Shown here piece by piece: positions 1-7,851 of a stretch of DNA of 64,000 nt (position 1 is its first letter; each line of letters starts with the position of its first letter). A program made the translations under genes and the position numbers. The stretch lies in NCBI GenBank assembly GCA_016709335.1, contig JADJNC010000003.1, positions 186,001 to 250,000 on the forward strand, read 5' to 3'. The notes beneath the pieces are model-generated. The model was not told where the DNA came from. It did no database searches and worked only from the letters and a program-made list of their open reading frames with translations. This DNA comes from Candidatus Propionivibrio dominans (GTDB taxonomy: Bacteria; Pseudomonadota; Gammaproteobacteria; Burkholderiales; Rhodocyclaceae).

Positions 1-265
1 TCAAGAGAACCAGATAGATCGTGTCCTGCGGCCACAGCACGAGATCAAAGAAGTAGAACTTGCGCTTGTCGATATCAAGCAGGATGGCTTGTCGACCATG
101 CCAAGGTAGCCAGCAAAGACCGTAGAAAACGATCTGGGTCAGCCAGACGAAAACCCACCGCCAGCGCGCAAACAGGCCGCTGATTGATCGCGGATAAACT
201 TTACCCTCTTGATCTAAGACCGGCTTGATCGGGATGATTTTCCTGAGTGCTGACTGCTGCGGCAT
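1..265 (-). CDS. ccoG: Cytochrome c oxidase accessory protein CcoG, N-terminal part (runs off the left edge)
   Basis: About 88 N-terminal residues are visible. They give the typical CcoG/FixG/RdxA start: a basic cytosolic leader, then ARWRWVFVWLTQIVFYG as the first membrane segment, followed by WLPWHGRQAI and a KFYFFDLVLWPQD stretch. CcoG is a membrane ferredoxin-type protein that assists copper loading and assembly of cbb3-type oxidase, so a cbb3 operon probably lies to the left of the window. The ATG is at 265 and the gene is divergent from nsrR. The ferredoxin motifs lie outside the window and cannot be checked. Confidence 0.85.
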   Translation of the reverse strand, partial: MPQQSALRKIIPIKPVLDQEGKVYPRSISGLFARWRWVFVWLTQIVFYGLCWLPWHGRQAILLDIDKRKFYFFDLVLWPQDTIYLVLL

Positions 266-315
266 TTTTATTCCGGACGCTACGATATAAATGGATTGCG
301 CTGACGAATTGCAAT

Positions 316-338
316 AAGATATAAATAATTTGTATCTA
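316..338. promoter_or_regulatory. NsrR-like operator between ccoG and nsrR
   Basis: A 23-base dyad begins AAGAT and ends TATCTA, with the matching arms AGATA/TATCT around an AT-rich centre. Length and outer bases resemble the known NsrR box (AAGATGY...RCATCTT). It lies about 60 bases upstream of nsrR and 50 bases from ccoG, so NsrR may control itself and perhaps ccoG. The match is by eye. Confidence 0.5.
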
Positions 339-396
339 CATACTATCAAGCATCCATCACATAAGCAATAAATTCAATGAATCTTATAGGAGCGCC

Positions 397-876
397 ATGC
401 GACTTAGTACCTTTTCGGATTACAACCTGCGCGTACTGATGTATCTGGGAGTTCAATCGGACCGTCTGGCGACAATTGCAGAAATTGCGGACGCCCATAA
501 GATTTCTGAAAGTCACCTGATGAAAGTGGTGCATCAGCTCGGGCGCAGTGGGTATATTGAGACCGTTCGCGGCAAAGGCGGGGGCATGCGCCTGGCTACC
601 GCGCCGAAGGAAATTGTATTGGGGAATGTGATCCGTCAGACCGAAGGTGAAATTGCAATGGCCGAGTGTTTCACGGAAAAATCCGCTTGTCGCATTGAGC
701 CTGCGTGCCGTTTGAAAAGCATTCTTGGCGAAGCATTAAGTGCCTTGTTCCTGGTGCTTGATGACTACACGCTGGCCGATCTCCTGGAAAAACCGCAAGA
801 CCACCTAAAAGCTATTCGTTGGAGAGAAAGTACGTCTTCGGTACATCGTACGGATTACTCAGAATTCGCCAAATAA
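397..876 (+). CDS. nsrR: Rrf2-family NO-sensing repressor NsrR
   Basis: This 159-aa protein has the NsrR layout. An N-terminal winged helix carries the recognition region SESHLMKVVHQLGRSGYI, followed by the wing VRGKGGGMRLA. Three cysteines then occur in CFTEKSACRIEPACRL at about residues 89-104, the position of the iron-sulfur cluster ligands. In the family, an NO-sensitive Fe-S cluster releases repression of NO-detoxification genes. The ATG follows AGGAG closely (ataggagcgccATG). The gene is divergent from ccoG with an NsrR-like dyad between them, and a hemerythrin gene, a common NsrR target type, lies downstream. It could be another Rrf2 member, but the cysteine spacing and the ending LDDYTLADLL favour NsrR. 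Confidence 0.85.
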   Translation: MRLSTFSDYNLRVLMYLGVQSDRLATIAEIADAHKISESHLMKVVHQLGRSGYIETVRGKGGGMRLATAPKEIVLGNVIRQTEGEIAMAECFTEKSACRIEPACRLKSILGEALSALFLVLDDYTLADLLEKPQDHLKAIRWRESTSSVHRTDYSEFAK

Positions 877-954
877 GGCGACAAAATTCCGCCTGTAACC
901 CGCATAAATACAGGTAGTGTTGTCGACTAATCAAGCGACGGCTGAGTAAATCAA

Positions 955-976
955 GTTTATCGAGTTATAGATAAAC
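955..976. promoter_or_regulatory. Perfect dyad upstream of the hemerythrin gene
   Basis: GTTTATC and GATAAAC form a perfect 7-base inverted repeat with an 8-base centre, 67 bases before the hemerythrin ATG. It could be an operator or the stem of an mRNA hairpin. It does not match the FNR box. Confidence 0.35.
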
Positions 977-1043
977 GGACGATGGCACAACCGTATTCTC
1001 AAATGTCTTGCGTCCGCGCATTAATGAAGATGCAACTATCGAC

Positions 1044-1433
1044 ATGAAGCGACATCAAAAATTGCAGGAACTTTCCCGCCAGCACCACGGTGCGTTGCAG
1101 TTGGCGCTGAAAGCCAGACGCGCTGCACTGTCGGAGGATCAAACACAGATAAAAGTTTTATCAGCGGCTTGTTTCGCTGCATTTTACGCACAGCTGGACC
1201 CCCATTTTGCGGTTGAAGAGAACACCTTGCTGCATATCCTGCGCACCGCCAGTGAAGACAAACTCGTGGCACGGCTTGAATGCGATCACAAGGAACTTCG
1301 CCGTCTTTCAGTTCAATTACAGCAACCTGCCGCCATGACCTTGCTTAGTTTTGCCGAACTCCTGGCGTCCCATGTGCGTTTTGAAGAGCGCGAGATGTTT
1401 GTGGTTCTGGAAGCGCTATTAGACGGCAAATAA
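1044..1433 (+). CDS. Hemerythrin-like HHE domain protein
   Basis: A 129-aa all-helical protein with the four-helix hemerythrin ligand pattern: QHHGAL (helix 1), DPHFAVEENTLL (helix 2, H...E), ECDHKEL (helix 3) and ASHVRFEEREMF (helix 4, H...E). Such proteins bind a non-heme di-iron site and are linked to oxygen or NO binding and to Fe-S cluster repair; which applies here is not shown. The ATG at 1044 was chosen because homology starts there; a TTG at 1008 would add 12 residues. Its place just downstream of nsrR suggests NO-responsive expression. Confidence 0.8.
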   Translation: MKRHQKLQELSRQHHGALQLALKARRAALSEDQTQIKVLSAACFAAFYAQLDPHFAVEENTLLHILRTASEDKLVARLECDHKELRRLSVQLQQPAAMTLLSFAELLASHVRFEEREMFVVLEALLDGK

Positions 1434-1732
1434 AAATTCCAATGAATTTTGATACGGGGCGAAGGGATTGCAGTTGTTTCTTAAACGCCACACACGCCAC
1501 GCACTTGCTGACGTGAAATCATTAAGAAATTAAGAAATTGAGCAGCGAAAATTACTATTTGTTTATCAAGTTTACTAATGACTTATCAAGCTTTTGATGT
1601 AGATCAATTTACATTACTCCGAAGGGAAGTAGACTTGGATGGATAGTCTATGTTCTTCGAGCAAGGAATAGACTTCTGTTCAAAAAAGCCAATCGTGCGC
1701 TGTATGCGCCAATCATGATGGAGGGTAGGAAC
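1434..1732. other. Intergenic regulatory stretch before the heme-copper operon
   Basis: No gene is seen. The stretch is AT-rich and contains two TTATCAAG words 20 bases apart (1563-1570 and 1583-1590) just upstream of a perfect FNR-type box, which is listed separately. Confidence 0.6.
1594..1607 (+). promoter_or_regulatory. FNR/Dnr-type box upstream of the CuA heme-copper operon
   Basis: TTGATGTAGATCAA is a perfect match to the FNR palindrome TTGAT-N4-ATCAA. A class II promoter would start about 41 bases downstream, near 1642, leaving a leader of about 90 bases before the ATG at 1733. It implies anaerobic or NO-dependent activation by FNR or by the Dnr-type regulator at 14462. Confidence 0.75.
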
Positions 1733-1882
1733 ATGGCCGAAAATGACGATGACGATGTCCCGTTCATGCAGAAGCTTCTGGATAACAACTTCTTGCTACT
1801 GTTTTTGGGTGTTGCCTCACCTGGGCTCCTCTACATTTTGTGGGGCATCATCGACATCATGAACGTCCCGTTAGCCAAGTAA
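1733..1882 (+). CDS. 49-aa single-pass membrane peptide leading the heme-copper operon
   Basis: The peptide begins MAENDDDDVPFMQKLLD and then has one membrane segment of about 20 residues (LLLFLGVASPGLLYILWGII), ending in VPLAK. An AGG-rich ribosome site (ggagggtaggaac) precedes the ATG. It stops 28 bases before the subunit II gene and is clearly in the same transcript. Small single-helix subunits are usual in terminal oxidases, so a structural subunit is the simplest reading, but I do not recognise the family. Confidence 0.65.
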   Translation: MAENDDDDVPFMQKLLDNNFLLLFLGVASPGLLYILWGIIDIMNVPLAK

Positions 1883-1910
1883 GCCGTTCAGTCATCTCTG
1901 GGAGAATCTA

Positions 1911-2459
1911 ATGAGTGCAATTCTGCCGCCCTCAAATCGGCTCTGGTGGAAACAGCCCATCGACAAGGTCGAGTGGGCATGGATTGGTATCGCGTTTGTA
2001 TGGGGCATGATCATGTTCGTGATGATGGTCTATTGGCACGTCTTCGGCAAACAGAACCTGTCGAACGAGGTTTACAAAACCACGCCGGAGATGTTCGCTG
2101 CCAAGGCCGAGAAATTCATTGCCGAAAACACCCTCCGCACCGAAACTGACCTTAACGGTCAGCAAGTACCGGTCGTTAAAATCCCCCCCGGCGGCGATGG
2201 CTTCCTGATCGCCCGACTGTGGAACTGGTACCCGATTCTGGAGCTGGAAAAGGGGCAGACCTACAAGATCCACCTCTCCTCGATGGATTACCTGCATGGC
2301 TTCTCGTTGCAACCGGTGAATATCAACATTGAGGTTATTCCAGGTTATGAGCATGTGGTCAGAATGACGCCGACCAAGTCGGGCACCTATGCGATCGTCT
2401 GCAACGAATACTGCGGCATTGGGCACCACACCATGCTTGGCCGCATTTACGTGAAATAA
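1911..2459 (+). CDS. Heme-copper reductase subunit II with CuA centre
   Basis: 182 aa. There is one N-terminal membrane helix (about residues 23-45), then a cupredoxin domain. All CuA ligands are present: H129, then C164, E166, C168, H172 and M175 in CNEYCGIGHHTM. The protein should therefore accept electrons from a c-type cytochrome or cupredoxin at the periplasmic face and pass them to subunit I. It lies 13 bases before subunit I with a clear ribosome site between them. A single TM helix fits B-family oxidases and CuA-type NO reductases better than A-family oxidases, which have two. Confidence 0.85.
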   Translation: MSAILPPSNRLWWKQPIDKVEWAWIGIAFVWGMIMFVMMVYWHVFGKQNLSNEVYKTTPEMFAAKAEKFIAENTLRTETDLNGQQVPVVKIPPGGDGFLIARLWNWYPILELEKGQTYKIHLSSMDYLHGFSLQPVNINIEVIPGYEHVVRMTPTKSGTYAIVCNEYCGIGHHTMLGRIYVK

Positions 2460-2472
2460 GAGGAGCACTGCG

Positions 2473-4173
2473 ATGGCAACAACTTACCGTACCTGTCCGA
2501 GCTCCGGGTTGCAATTTGAAAACAACGCCGAAAAATTGATGCGTTGGCACGCTGTCGCTGGCGTGCTCTGGTTGCTCGTCGGCGGCATTACCGCGCTGCT
2601 CGTGATTCTCACCCGCTGGCCAGCAATCAAACTGCTGCCGGCCGACGAGTTTTACCTGATCCTCACCGCCCACGGCATCGACATGATCATCCTGTGGATT
2701 CTGCATTTCGAGATGGCGGTTCTTTTCTTTGCTTCGTCCACACTGCTGCGCTGTCGACTGGCGACACCCAAACTGGCCTGGCTTGGCTTCTGGCTGATGG
2801 TCATCGGCGGGATCGTTTGCAACGTCGCCATCTTCCAGGGCGGATCGAGCGTGATGTTCACCTCCTACGTGCCGATGCAGGCGGCGCCGCACTTTTACCT
2901 CGGTATCATCCTGGTTGCGGTAGGTGCTTTGATTGGTACCGGCATTTTCTTTGCCACACTGGTCGTCGCCAAGAAGGACAAGACCTACCAGGGCTCCTTG
3001 CCGCTAGTCACCTTCGGCGCCATGACTGCCGCGATCATCGCTACCTTCACCATTTTGTCTGGCGCGGCTATTCTGATCCCGACCTTCTTCTGGTCGATGG
3101 GCTGGATCAAGGAAATCGACGCCCAGTTGTACCGCATGGTGTGGTGGGGGCTGGGACATTCGTCACAGCAGATCAATGTGGCCGCACACGTTTCCATCTG
3201 GTACCTGACGGCGGCGGTAGTTTTCGGTGCCAAGCCCCTGTCGGAAAAAGTATCGCGCTTCGCGTTCCTGCTCTACATCCTCTTCCTGCAACTGGCCAGT
3301 GCGCACCACCTGCTGTCCGACCCCGGAATGAGCTCAGAATGGAAGGTGTTGAACACGTCCTACTTCATGTACTTCGCGGTCATGGCATCGATGATCCACG
3401 GGTTCACCGTGCCAGGCGCCATCGAGGCGGCACAGCGCAAGAAGGGCTACACCAATGGCCTTTTCGAGTGGCTGCGCAAAGCCCCTTGGGGCAACCCGGC
3501 CTTCTCCGGCATGTTCATTTCGCTGGTCGGTTTCGGTTTCCTCGGCGGCATATCCGGCGTAGTTCTGGGTACCGAGCAGATCAACATGCTGATGCACAAC
3601 ACCTTCTACGTTCCCGGTCACTTCCATACAACAGTCGTCGTCGGTACGACCCTGGCATTCATGTCAATTACCTACATCCTGGTTCCTACCCTGTTCCGGC
3701 GTGAAATGATTCTGCCCAAGCTGTGCCAGATTCAGCCCTATCTTTATGGCATAAGCATGTCGGTTCTCGGTCTTGTCATGATGGGTGCAGGTACGCTCGG
3801 CGTTTCCCGCCGGCACTGGGACATGGCCTTTTCCGGTGCACCGTTCCAGTATGAATGGCCGGGGGCAGCCTATCTTATGATGGGTCTGACTGGCGTCTTC
3901 GGGGTCATTGCCGTGGTTGGTGGCGGTCTGTGGATTTTACTCGTCGTGGGCTCTCTGTTATTCGGCAAGAAGCTCAATGGCGGCAAGGTTTCAGACAAGC
4001 CAACCCCGATCCCGTTGGATACAACTGCCGCTTCGGCCACAGCGCATACGGACAAGGACGACCACGTTGCCGTACCTGGCACGGTAGTACTGGCGTTGTT
4101 ACTGCTGGTTACCTTCGTTCTCTACTACTTCGTTAACTGGAAATACCTGTCCGAAGTCTGGCTGTTGAGTTAA
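2473..4173 (+). CDS. Heme-copper superfamily subunit I lacking the active-site tyrosine; probable CuA-type NO reductase
   Basis: 566 aa, about 12 membrane helices. All six metal-binding histidines are present: H67 (TAHGID), H229 (WGLGH), H278-H279 (SAHHLLSDPG), and H383 and H385 (PGHFHTT). Residue H229+4, the cross-linked tyrosine in A- and B-family oxygen reductases, is Q233 (GHSSQQIN), and no tyrosine is at the C-family position. Loss of that tyrosine with a CuA subunit II is typical of the non-canonical NO reductases (eNOR-type families) described in the superfamily. Electrons would come through CuA to heme b/a and the binuclear site. Dedicated ctaB and SCO genes follow. An oxygen reductase with an unusual site cannot be excluded. 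The substrate is inferred, while the residue changes are seen directly. Confidence 0.75.
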   Translation: MATTYRTCPSSGLQFENNAEKLMRWHAVAGVLWLLVGGITALLVILTRWPAIKLLPADEFYLILTAHGIDMIILWILHFEMAVLFFASSTLLRCRLATPKLAWLGFWLMVIGGIVCNVAIFQGGSSVMFTSYVPMQAAPHFYLGIILVAVGALIGTGIFFATLVVAKKDKTYQGSLPLVTFGAMTAAIIATFTILSGAAILIPTFFWSMGWIKEIDAQLYRMVWWGLGHSSQQINVAAHVSIWYLTAAVVFGAKPLSEKVSRFAFLLYILFLQLASAHHLLSDPGMSSEWKVLNTSYFMYFAVMASMIHGFTVPGAIEAAQRKKGYTNGLFEWLRKAPWGNPAFSGMFISLVGFGFLGGISGVVLGTEQINMLMHNTFYVPGHFHTTVVVGTTLAFMSITYILVPTLFRREMILPKLCQIQPYLYGISMSVLGLVMMGAGTLGVSRRHWDMAFSGAPFQYEWPGAAYLMMGLTGVFGVIAVVGGGLWILLVVGSLLFGKKLNGGKVSDKPTPIPLDTTAASATAHTDKDDHVAVPGTVVLALLLLVTFVLYYFVNWKYLSEVWLLS

Positions 4174-4185
4174 AACGGGTGGATT

Positions 4186-4208
4186 CTCCCACGCCAGTGG
4201 CGTGGGAG
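4186..4208 (+). terminator. Strong hairpin after subunit I
   Basis: CTCCCACGCC and GGCGTGGGAG form a perfect 10-bp stem with a 3-base loop, 13 bases after the stop codon. No T-run follows, so it may be an mRNA-stabilising or partly terminating hairpin between subunit I and ctaB rather than a full intrinsic terminator. Confidence 0.5.
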
Positions 4209-4300
4209 CCGGTTTCAATCGGGCTTGACAGTCAGGTTCGATTCAAGCGAGTTTTTCTCCTCCCTAATGAATTTTCCTTGAGCGCCTTTTAATAAAGCCC

Positions 4301-5191
4301 ATGCAATCGACATCTCCTGCCAATCGCGCTTCCGGCATTTCAGTACGCACCATTATGGGCGTGTTCAAACTGCGCATTGGCATCGTCATTACTTTTACGG
4401 CACTGGCCGGACTTGCTGTCAGTCCGGGCGCCGGACTGAGTTGGTGGCAGATGCTCGTATTGACGCTTTCGGTGCTGATTTCGTCGGCCAGTGCCGGCGC
4501 CTTCAACCAATATTACGAGCGCGACCTCGACCCGCTGATGGCGCGTACCCGCAAAAGACCCTTCGCAACCGGCGAGATCAGCCATGGCCCGGTCTGGTTA
4601 CTGATCATCGGCGCATTGTCGCTGCTTTCGGTAGGTGCTGCCTGGATTGCGCTCAATGTCTGGTCTGCGCTGTTTGTTTTTCTTGGCGCCTTCTTTTACG
4701 CCATCGTCTACACCGTTTGGTTGAAGCGCCACACCTGGCTCAACATCGTCTTTGGTGGATTGGCCGGTAGCTGGGCCGTTCTCGCTGGCGCGACTGCGGC
4801 TGACCCGCATATTGGAGCGGTTCCACTCGCACTGGCTTTCGTGCTTTTCCTGTGGACCCCCCCACATTTCTGGAGCCTGGCCATTGCCTTCAAGGATGAC
4901 TACGCTGCAACCGGCATCCCCATGCTGCCGGTGGTCGTTGGTGACAAAAGGGCCGCACAGGTCATTTTTATCAGCACTCTGGCGCTGGTGGCCGCATCGC
5001 TCCTTCCCCTGGCCTTCGGGCTTGGCGCCATCTATTTTGCAGGTGCTGCCGCCGGCGGGTTTTTGTTCATCCAGAAAGCCTGGCTTTTGGCCAGGGACAC
5101 CAACCGGAAAACGGCCATGACCTGTTTCCATGCCTCACTTATCCAGTTGACGCTGGTGCTCCTTGCCGCAATTATCGACGTCCAGTTTTAG
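4301..5191 (+). CDS. ctaB: Protoheme IX farnesyltransferase (heme O synthase)
   Basis: 296 aa, UbiA-type polyprenyltransferase with about nine membrane helices. The conserved prenyl-diphosphate motif is present as NQYYERDLDPLMARTRKRP (about residues 68-86), and a second acidic region, FKDDYAATGIPMLPVV (about 199-214), matches the family. It farnesylates heme B to heme O. A copy dedicated to this operon suggests that subunit I carries a modified heme (O- or A-type). It starts 127 bases after subunit I and is followed 17 bases later by the SCO gene. No heme A synthase gene is visible here. Confidence 0.88.
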   Translation: MQSTSPANRASGISVRTIMGVFKLRIGIVITFTALAGLAVSPGAGLSWWQMLVLTLSVLISSASAGAFNQYYERDLDPLMARTRKRPFATGEISHGPVWLLIIGALSLLSVGAAWIALNVWSALFVFLGAFFYAIVYTVWLKRHTWLNIVFGGLAGSWAVLAGATAADPHIGAVPLALAFVLFLWTPPHFWSLAIAFKDDYAATGIPMLPVVVGDKRAAQVIFISTLALVAASLLPLAFGLGAIYFAGAAAGGFLFIQKAWLLARDTNRKTAMTCFHASLIQLTLVLLAAIIDVQF

Positions 5192-5208
5192 CTTGCAGGT
5201 ATTTCCTG

Positions 5209-6093
5209 GTGACCTTTCGAATTTTCGTCGCGTTCTTTGCAAGTGTTTCTGTCTTTTCTACGGTCCCGCTCGCTACTGCCGACACCGCCCCGGAAAAACC
5301 CAAGCTGACCGCTCGCCCGCAGGGTATCAATACGGGCGCCTCGCTAGCAACACTCGATGAAAAAGCAGCCTTTGAGCTCTCGCAAAGTGTGATCGGAAAG
5401 CCGGTCGGCGACTTTGTGCTTCTCGACCGTTCGGGCAAGCCCGTAGAACTCTCACGCTATCGTGGGAAACCGCTGTTGGTCAGCTTCATCTATACGGCCT
5501 GCTTTCAGATTTGCCCCACAACCACCCGCAATCTTCAGAAGGCGGTGCAAAACACGGTCAGTGTTCTTGGTGCAGACCGGTTCAACGTGATCAGCATTGG
5601 CTTCAACCAGCCGTTTGACTCTCCCCAGGCACTCAAGGATTTTTCTGTCAAGAATGGCATCAGCCTCCCAAACTGGGAGTTCCTGAGTCCATCGCCGGCA
5701 ATCCTTGACGATCTGACCCGCAATTTCGGGTTCAGGGCCATGTGGCTACCCCCGGCTGGCTTCGACCATATGAATCAAGTCACCCTGGTTGATGCACAGG
5801 GCAGGATTATCCGGCAGGTTTATGGCGAGAAATATACCGCCGAAGACTTGGCTGAACCACTCAAAGTCATGATTGCCGGCTCGGCTATCCCCCCACAAGT
5901 CGGCACCCTGAAGGAGATCATGGCGCGCGTCCGAATTATCTGCTCGGTCTACGACCCGGTGACCGGCAGATACCGTACCAATTATTCCCTGTATTTTCAG
6001 TTCGCCGGTTTTCTCAGCTTCATGGGGTTCATGATTTTTCTCAGTATTAATTTCTGGAAAAACCGGCGCAGGAACGAAAAGAAGATTTACTGA
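5209..6093 (+). CDS. SCO1/SenC-type copper chaperone with a C-terminal membrane anchor
   Basis: 294 aa with a GTG start, an N-terminal signal peptide ending near ATADTA, and a thioredoxin-like SCO domain. The copper-binding CxxxC appears in TACFQICPTT, and the later SCO histidine region is GFDHMNQVTL. SCO proteins deliver copper to the CuA site. This one differs from the common form in having its membrane helix at the C-terminus (about residues 262-284, followed by KNRRRNEKK). It lies directly behind ctaB, consistent with maturing the CuA subunit of this operon. Confidence 0.85.
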   Translation: MTFRIFVAFFASVSVFSTVPLATADTAPEKPKLTARPQGINTGASLATLDEKAAFELSQSVIGKPVGDFVLLDRSGKPVELSRYRGKPLLVSFIYTACFQICPTTTRNLQKAVQNTVSVLGADRFNVISIGFNQPFDSPQALKDFSVKNGISLPNWEFLSPSPAILDDLTRNFGFRAMWLPPAGFDHMNQVTLVDAQGRIIRQVYGEKYTAEDLAEPLKVMIAGSAIPPQVGTLKEIMARVRIICSVYDPVTGRYRTNYSLYFQFAGFLSFMGFMIFLSINFWKNRRRNEKKIY

Positions 6094-6191
6094 AGCCAAG
6101 GCCAACGCGGTTTTAACTACCCTGCCAAACCTGACAAAGGAAGGTTAAAGGCCAAAGCTTCTTTGCGTACCGCCCGGTATTTCCTCCGAAA

Positions 6192-6205
6192 TTGACCCGG
6201 GTCAA
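6192..6205 (+). promoter_or_regulatory. FNR/Dnr-like palindrome upstream of the cytochrome b fusion genes
   Basis: TTGACCCGGGTCAA is a perfect palindrome of the FNR/Dnr class (TTGAC-N4-GTCAA). Its centre is about 81 bases before the GTG at 6280, leaving room for a start site about 41 bases downstream. Confidence 0.55.
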
Positions 6206-6279
6206 GTTGCTATGACTTGCGAGGGCTTATTATCAACGGCTAATGGTCAACCCTGCCCCCGCTTTATGGACGCCTCCAC

Positions 6280-7851
6280 GTGAGCTTTCATGCCTCATTG
6301 CGCAATAACGCGCAAACTATCTTCCAGCACGCCGAGGAGTTTTTCGATGTGTCATTCGGAGGAAGCGGCAACCCGTTACGCCATCTCGGCGCCATGGGTC
6401 TGTATTTCCTCTGGATTGTTGTGGGAAGCGGACTGTACCTCTACACCGTGCTTGACACCAGCATTAATGGGGTCTACAGCTCGATCAGCGATCTCTCCCG
6501 TGAGCCATGGTATCTCGGAGGCATTCTACGCAGCCTGCACCGTTACGCAGCTGACGCCTTCATTCTGGTCATGGCACTGCACCTGGTGCGGGAATGGGCT
6601 TACGGACGCTATTTCGGTTTCCGCTTCTATTCGTGGGTAACCGGAGTCCCTATCCTCTGGCTAAGCTACGTTTCCGGCATCAGTGGCTACTGGATTGTTT
6701 GGGATCAACTGGCTCAGTTCTCGGCAACCGCCAGCACCGAATTACTCGACTGGCTACCCATCTTCAGCGAACCCGCAGCACGTAACTTCCTGTCACCCGA
6801 TTCGCTCAATGACCGATTCTTCACCATGCTGATGTTCATTCACCTGGGCATTCCTTTAATGCTCATCCTTGGGCTGTGGGCCCATGTTCATCGCATCAGC
6901 CGGGTCGATTACCTTCCATCACGTCAGGTGATGCTCGGCACCCTGGGGACACTCCTGCTGCTCGCACTGATCAAACCGGCACTCAGCGATGCACCGGCAA
7001 ATCTGGCATTGAGCCCCACGCAAGTCCGGCTTGACTGGTTCATGCTGTTCATTCATCCGATGACTGACATAACATCGCCAGCCATGGTCTGGATGATGTT
7101 GTTCGCCGCAACAGCCCTTCTTTTCATACTGCCGTTCTTGCCCCATCCCAATGCCGAACCCATTGCTGAAGTTGATGCGGCCAATTGCAACGGATGCAGC
7201 CGCTGCCTGGCCGACTGCCCCTATGCCGCTATAACGATGGGGCCGCATCCCGGTCGGCCAGGTTACAGGATTGCCATCGTCGCCGCCGATCTCTGCGCCG
7301 GTTGCGGCATCTGCGCCGGCTCATGTCCTTCATCGACCCCATTCCGCAAGCAGGAGCGGCTGTTGACCGGTATCGACATGCCACAACAAACCGTTAACGA
7401 TTTACGCCAGCAACTCGAAGAGCAACTGGCCCAACTTGAGGGACGTACCAGGATAGTTGTTTTCGGATGCAACCGCGCCGCTAATGCCAGGCTGCTGGCA
7501 GCACCCGACACGGCGGTGATAAGCCTCCTATGCACAGGTGCACTGCCACCCGCGTTCGTTGAATACGCACTGCGTGGCGGAGCCGATGGTGTAATGCTTG
7601 CCAGTTGTCGTAGCGGCGGCTGCGATTATCGCCTCGGTGAGCGCTGGACGGCTGAACGACTGAGTGGACAGCGTGAACCCCACTTGCGCAGCAAAGTGCC
7701 TTTAGCCCGGCTGCACCACGTATTTGCCTCAGTCAATGACAACAAATTGCTTGCCGAAGCCTTGCATGAATTCAGGAAAAAAATCGAAATCCAGGGGCTT
7801 ACCGACGACCCATTGCAACCCTACTATCGGAGAAATTCTCATCATGTCTAA
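6280..7851 (+). CDS. Cytochrome b / di-[4Fe-4S] ferredoxin / MvhD-like fusion protein
   Basis: 523 aa in three parts. Residues 1-285 resemble the N-terminal half of cytochrome b/b6: H87/H101 and H188/H202 give two bis-His hemes (LRSLHRYA, ALHLVR, FIHLGIP, WAHVH), and extra helices follow. Residues 300-355 hold two [4Fe-4S] sites (CNGCSRCLADCP and CAGCGICAGSCP). Residues 390-490 resemble the MvhD/FlpD iron-sulfur subunit, with C397, C418, C443 and C448 in GCNRAAN, LLCTG and SCRSGGCDYR. MvhD-type domains relay electrons between flavoproteins and ferredoxins. The design suggests transfer between the quinone pool and a cytosolic redox partner. It overlaps the next gene by 8 bases. The domains are clear, the reaction is unknown, and the GTG start is the best fit to homology. 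Confidence 0.8.
   Translation: MSFHASLRNNAQTIFQHAEEFFDVSFGGSGNPLRHLGAMGLYFLWIVVGSGLYLYTVLDTSINGVYSSISDLSREPWYLGGILRSLHRYAADAFILVMALHLVREWAYGRYFGFRFYSWVTGVPILWLSYVSGISGYWIVWDQLAQFSATASTELLDWLPIFSEPAARNFLSPDSLNDRFFTMLMFIHLGIPLMLILGLWAHVHRISRVDYLPSRQVMLGTLGTLLLLALIKPALSDAPANLALSPTQVRLDWFMLFIHPMTDITSPAMVWMMLFAATALLFILPFLPHPNAEPIAEVDAANCNGCSRCLADCPYAAITMGPHPGRPGYRIAIVAADLCAGCGICAGSCPSSTPFRKQERLLTGIDMPQQTVNDLRQQLEEQLAQLEGRTRIVVFGCNRAANARLLAAPDTAVISLLCTGALPPAFVEYALRGGADGVMLASCRSGGCDYRLGERWTAERLSGQREPHLRSKVPLARLHHVFASVNDNKLLAEALHEFRKKIEIQGLTDDPLQPYYRRNSHHV

Noticed and set aside
2473..4173. Canonical NorB (cNOR) or A-family cytochrome c oxidase
   Set aside because: A CuA subunit II is present instead of NorC, and the cross-linked tyrosine of oxygen reductases is missing, so neither standard label fits.
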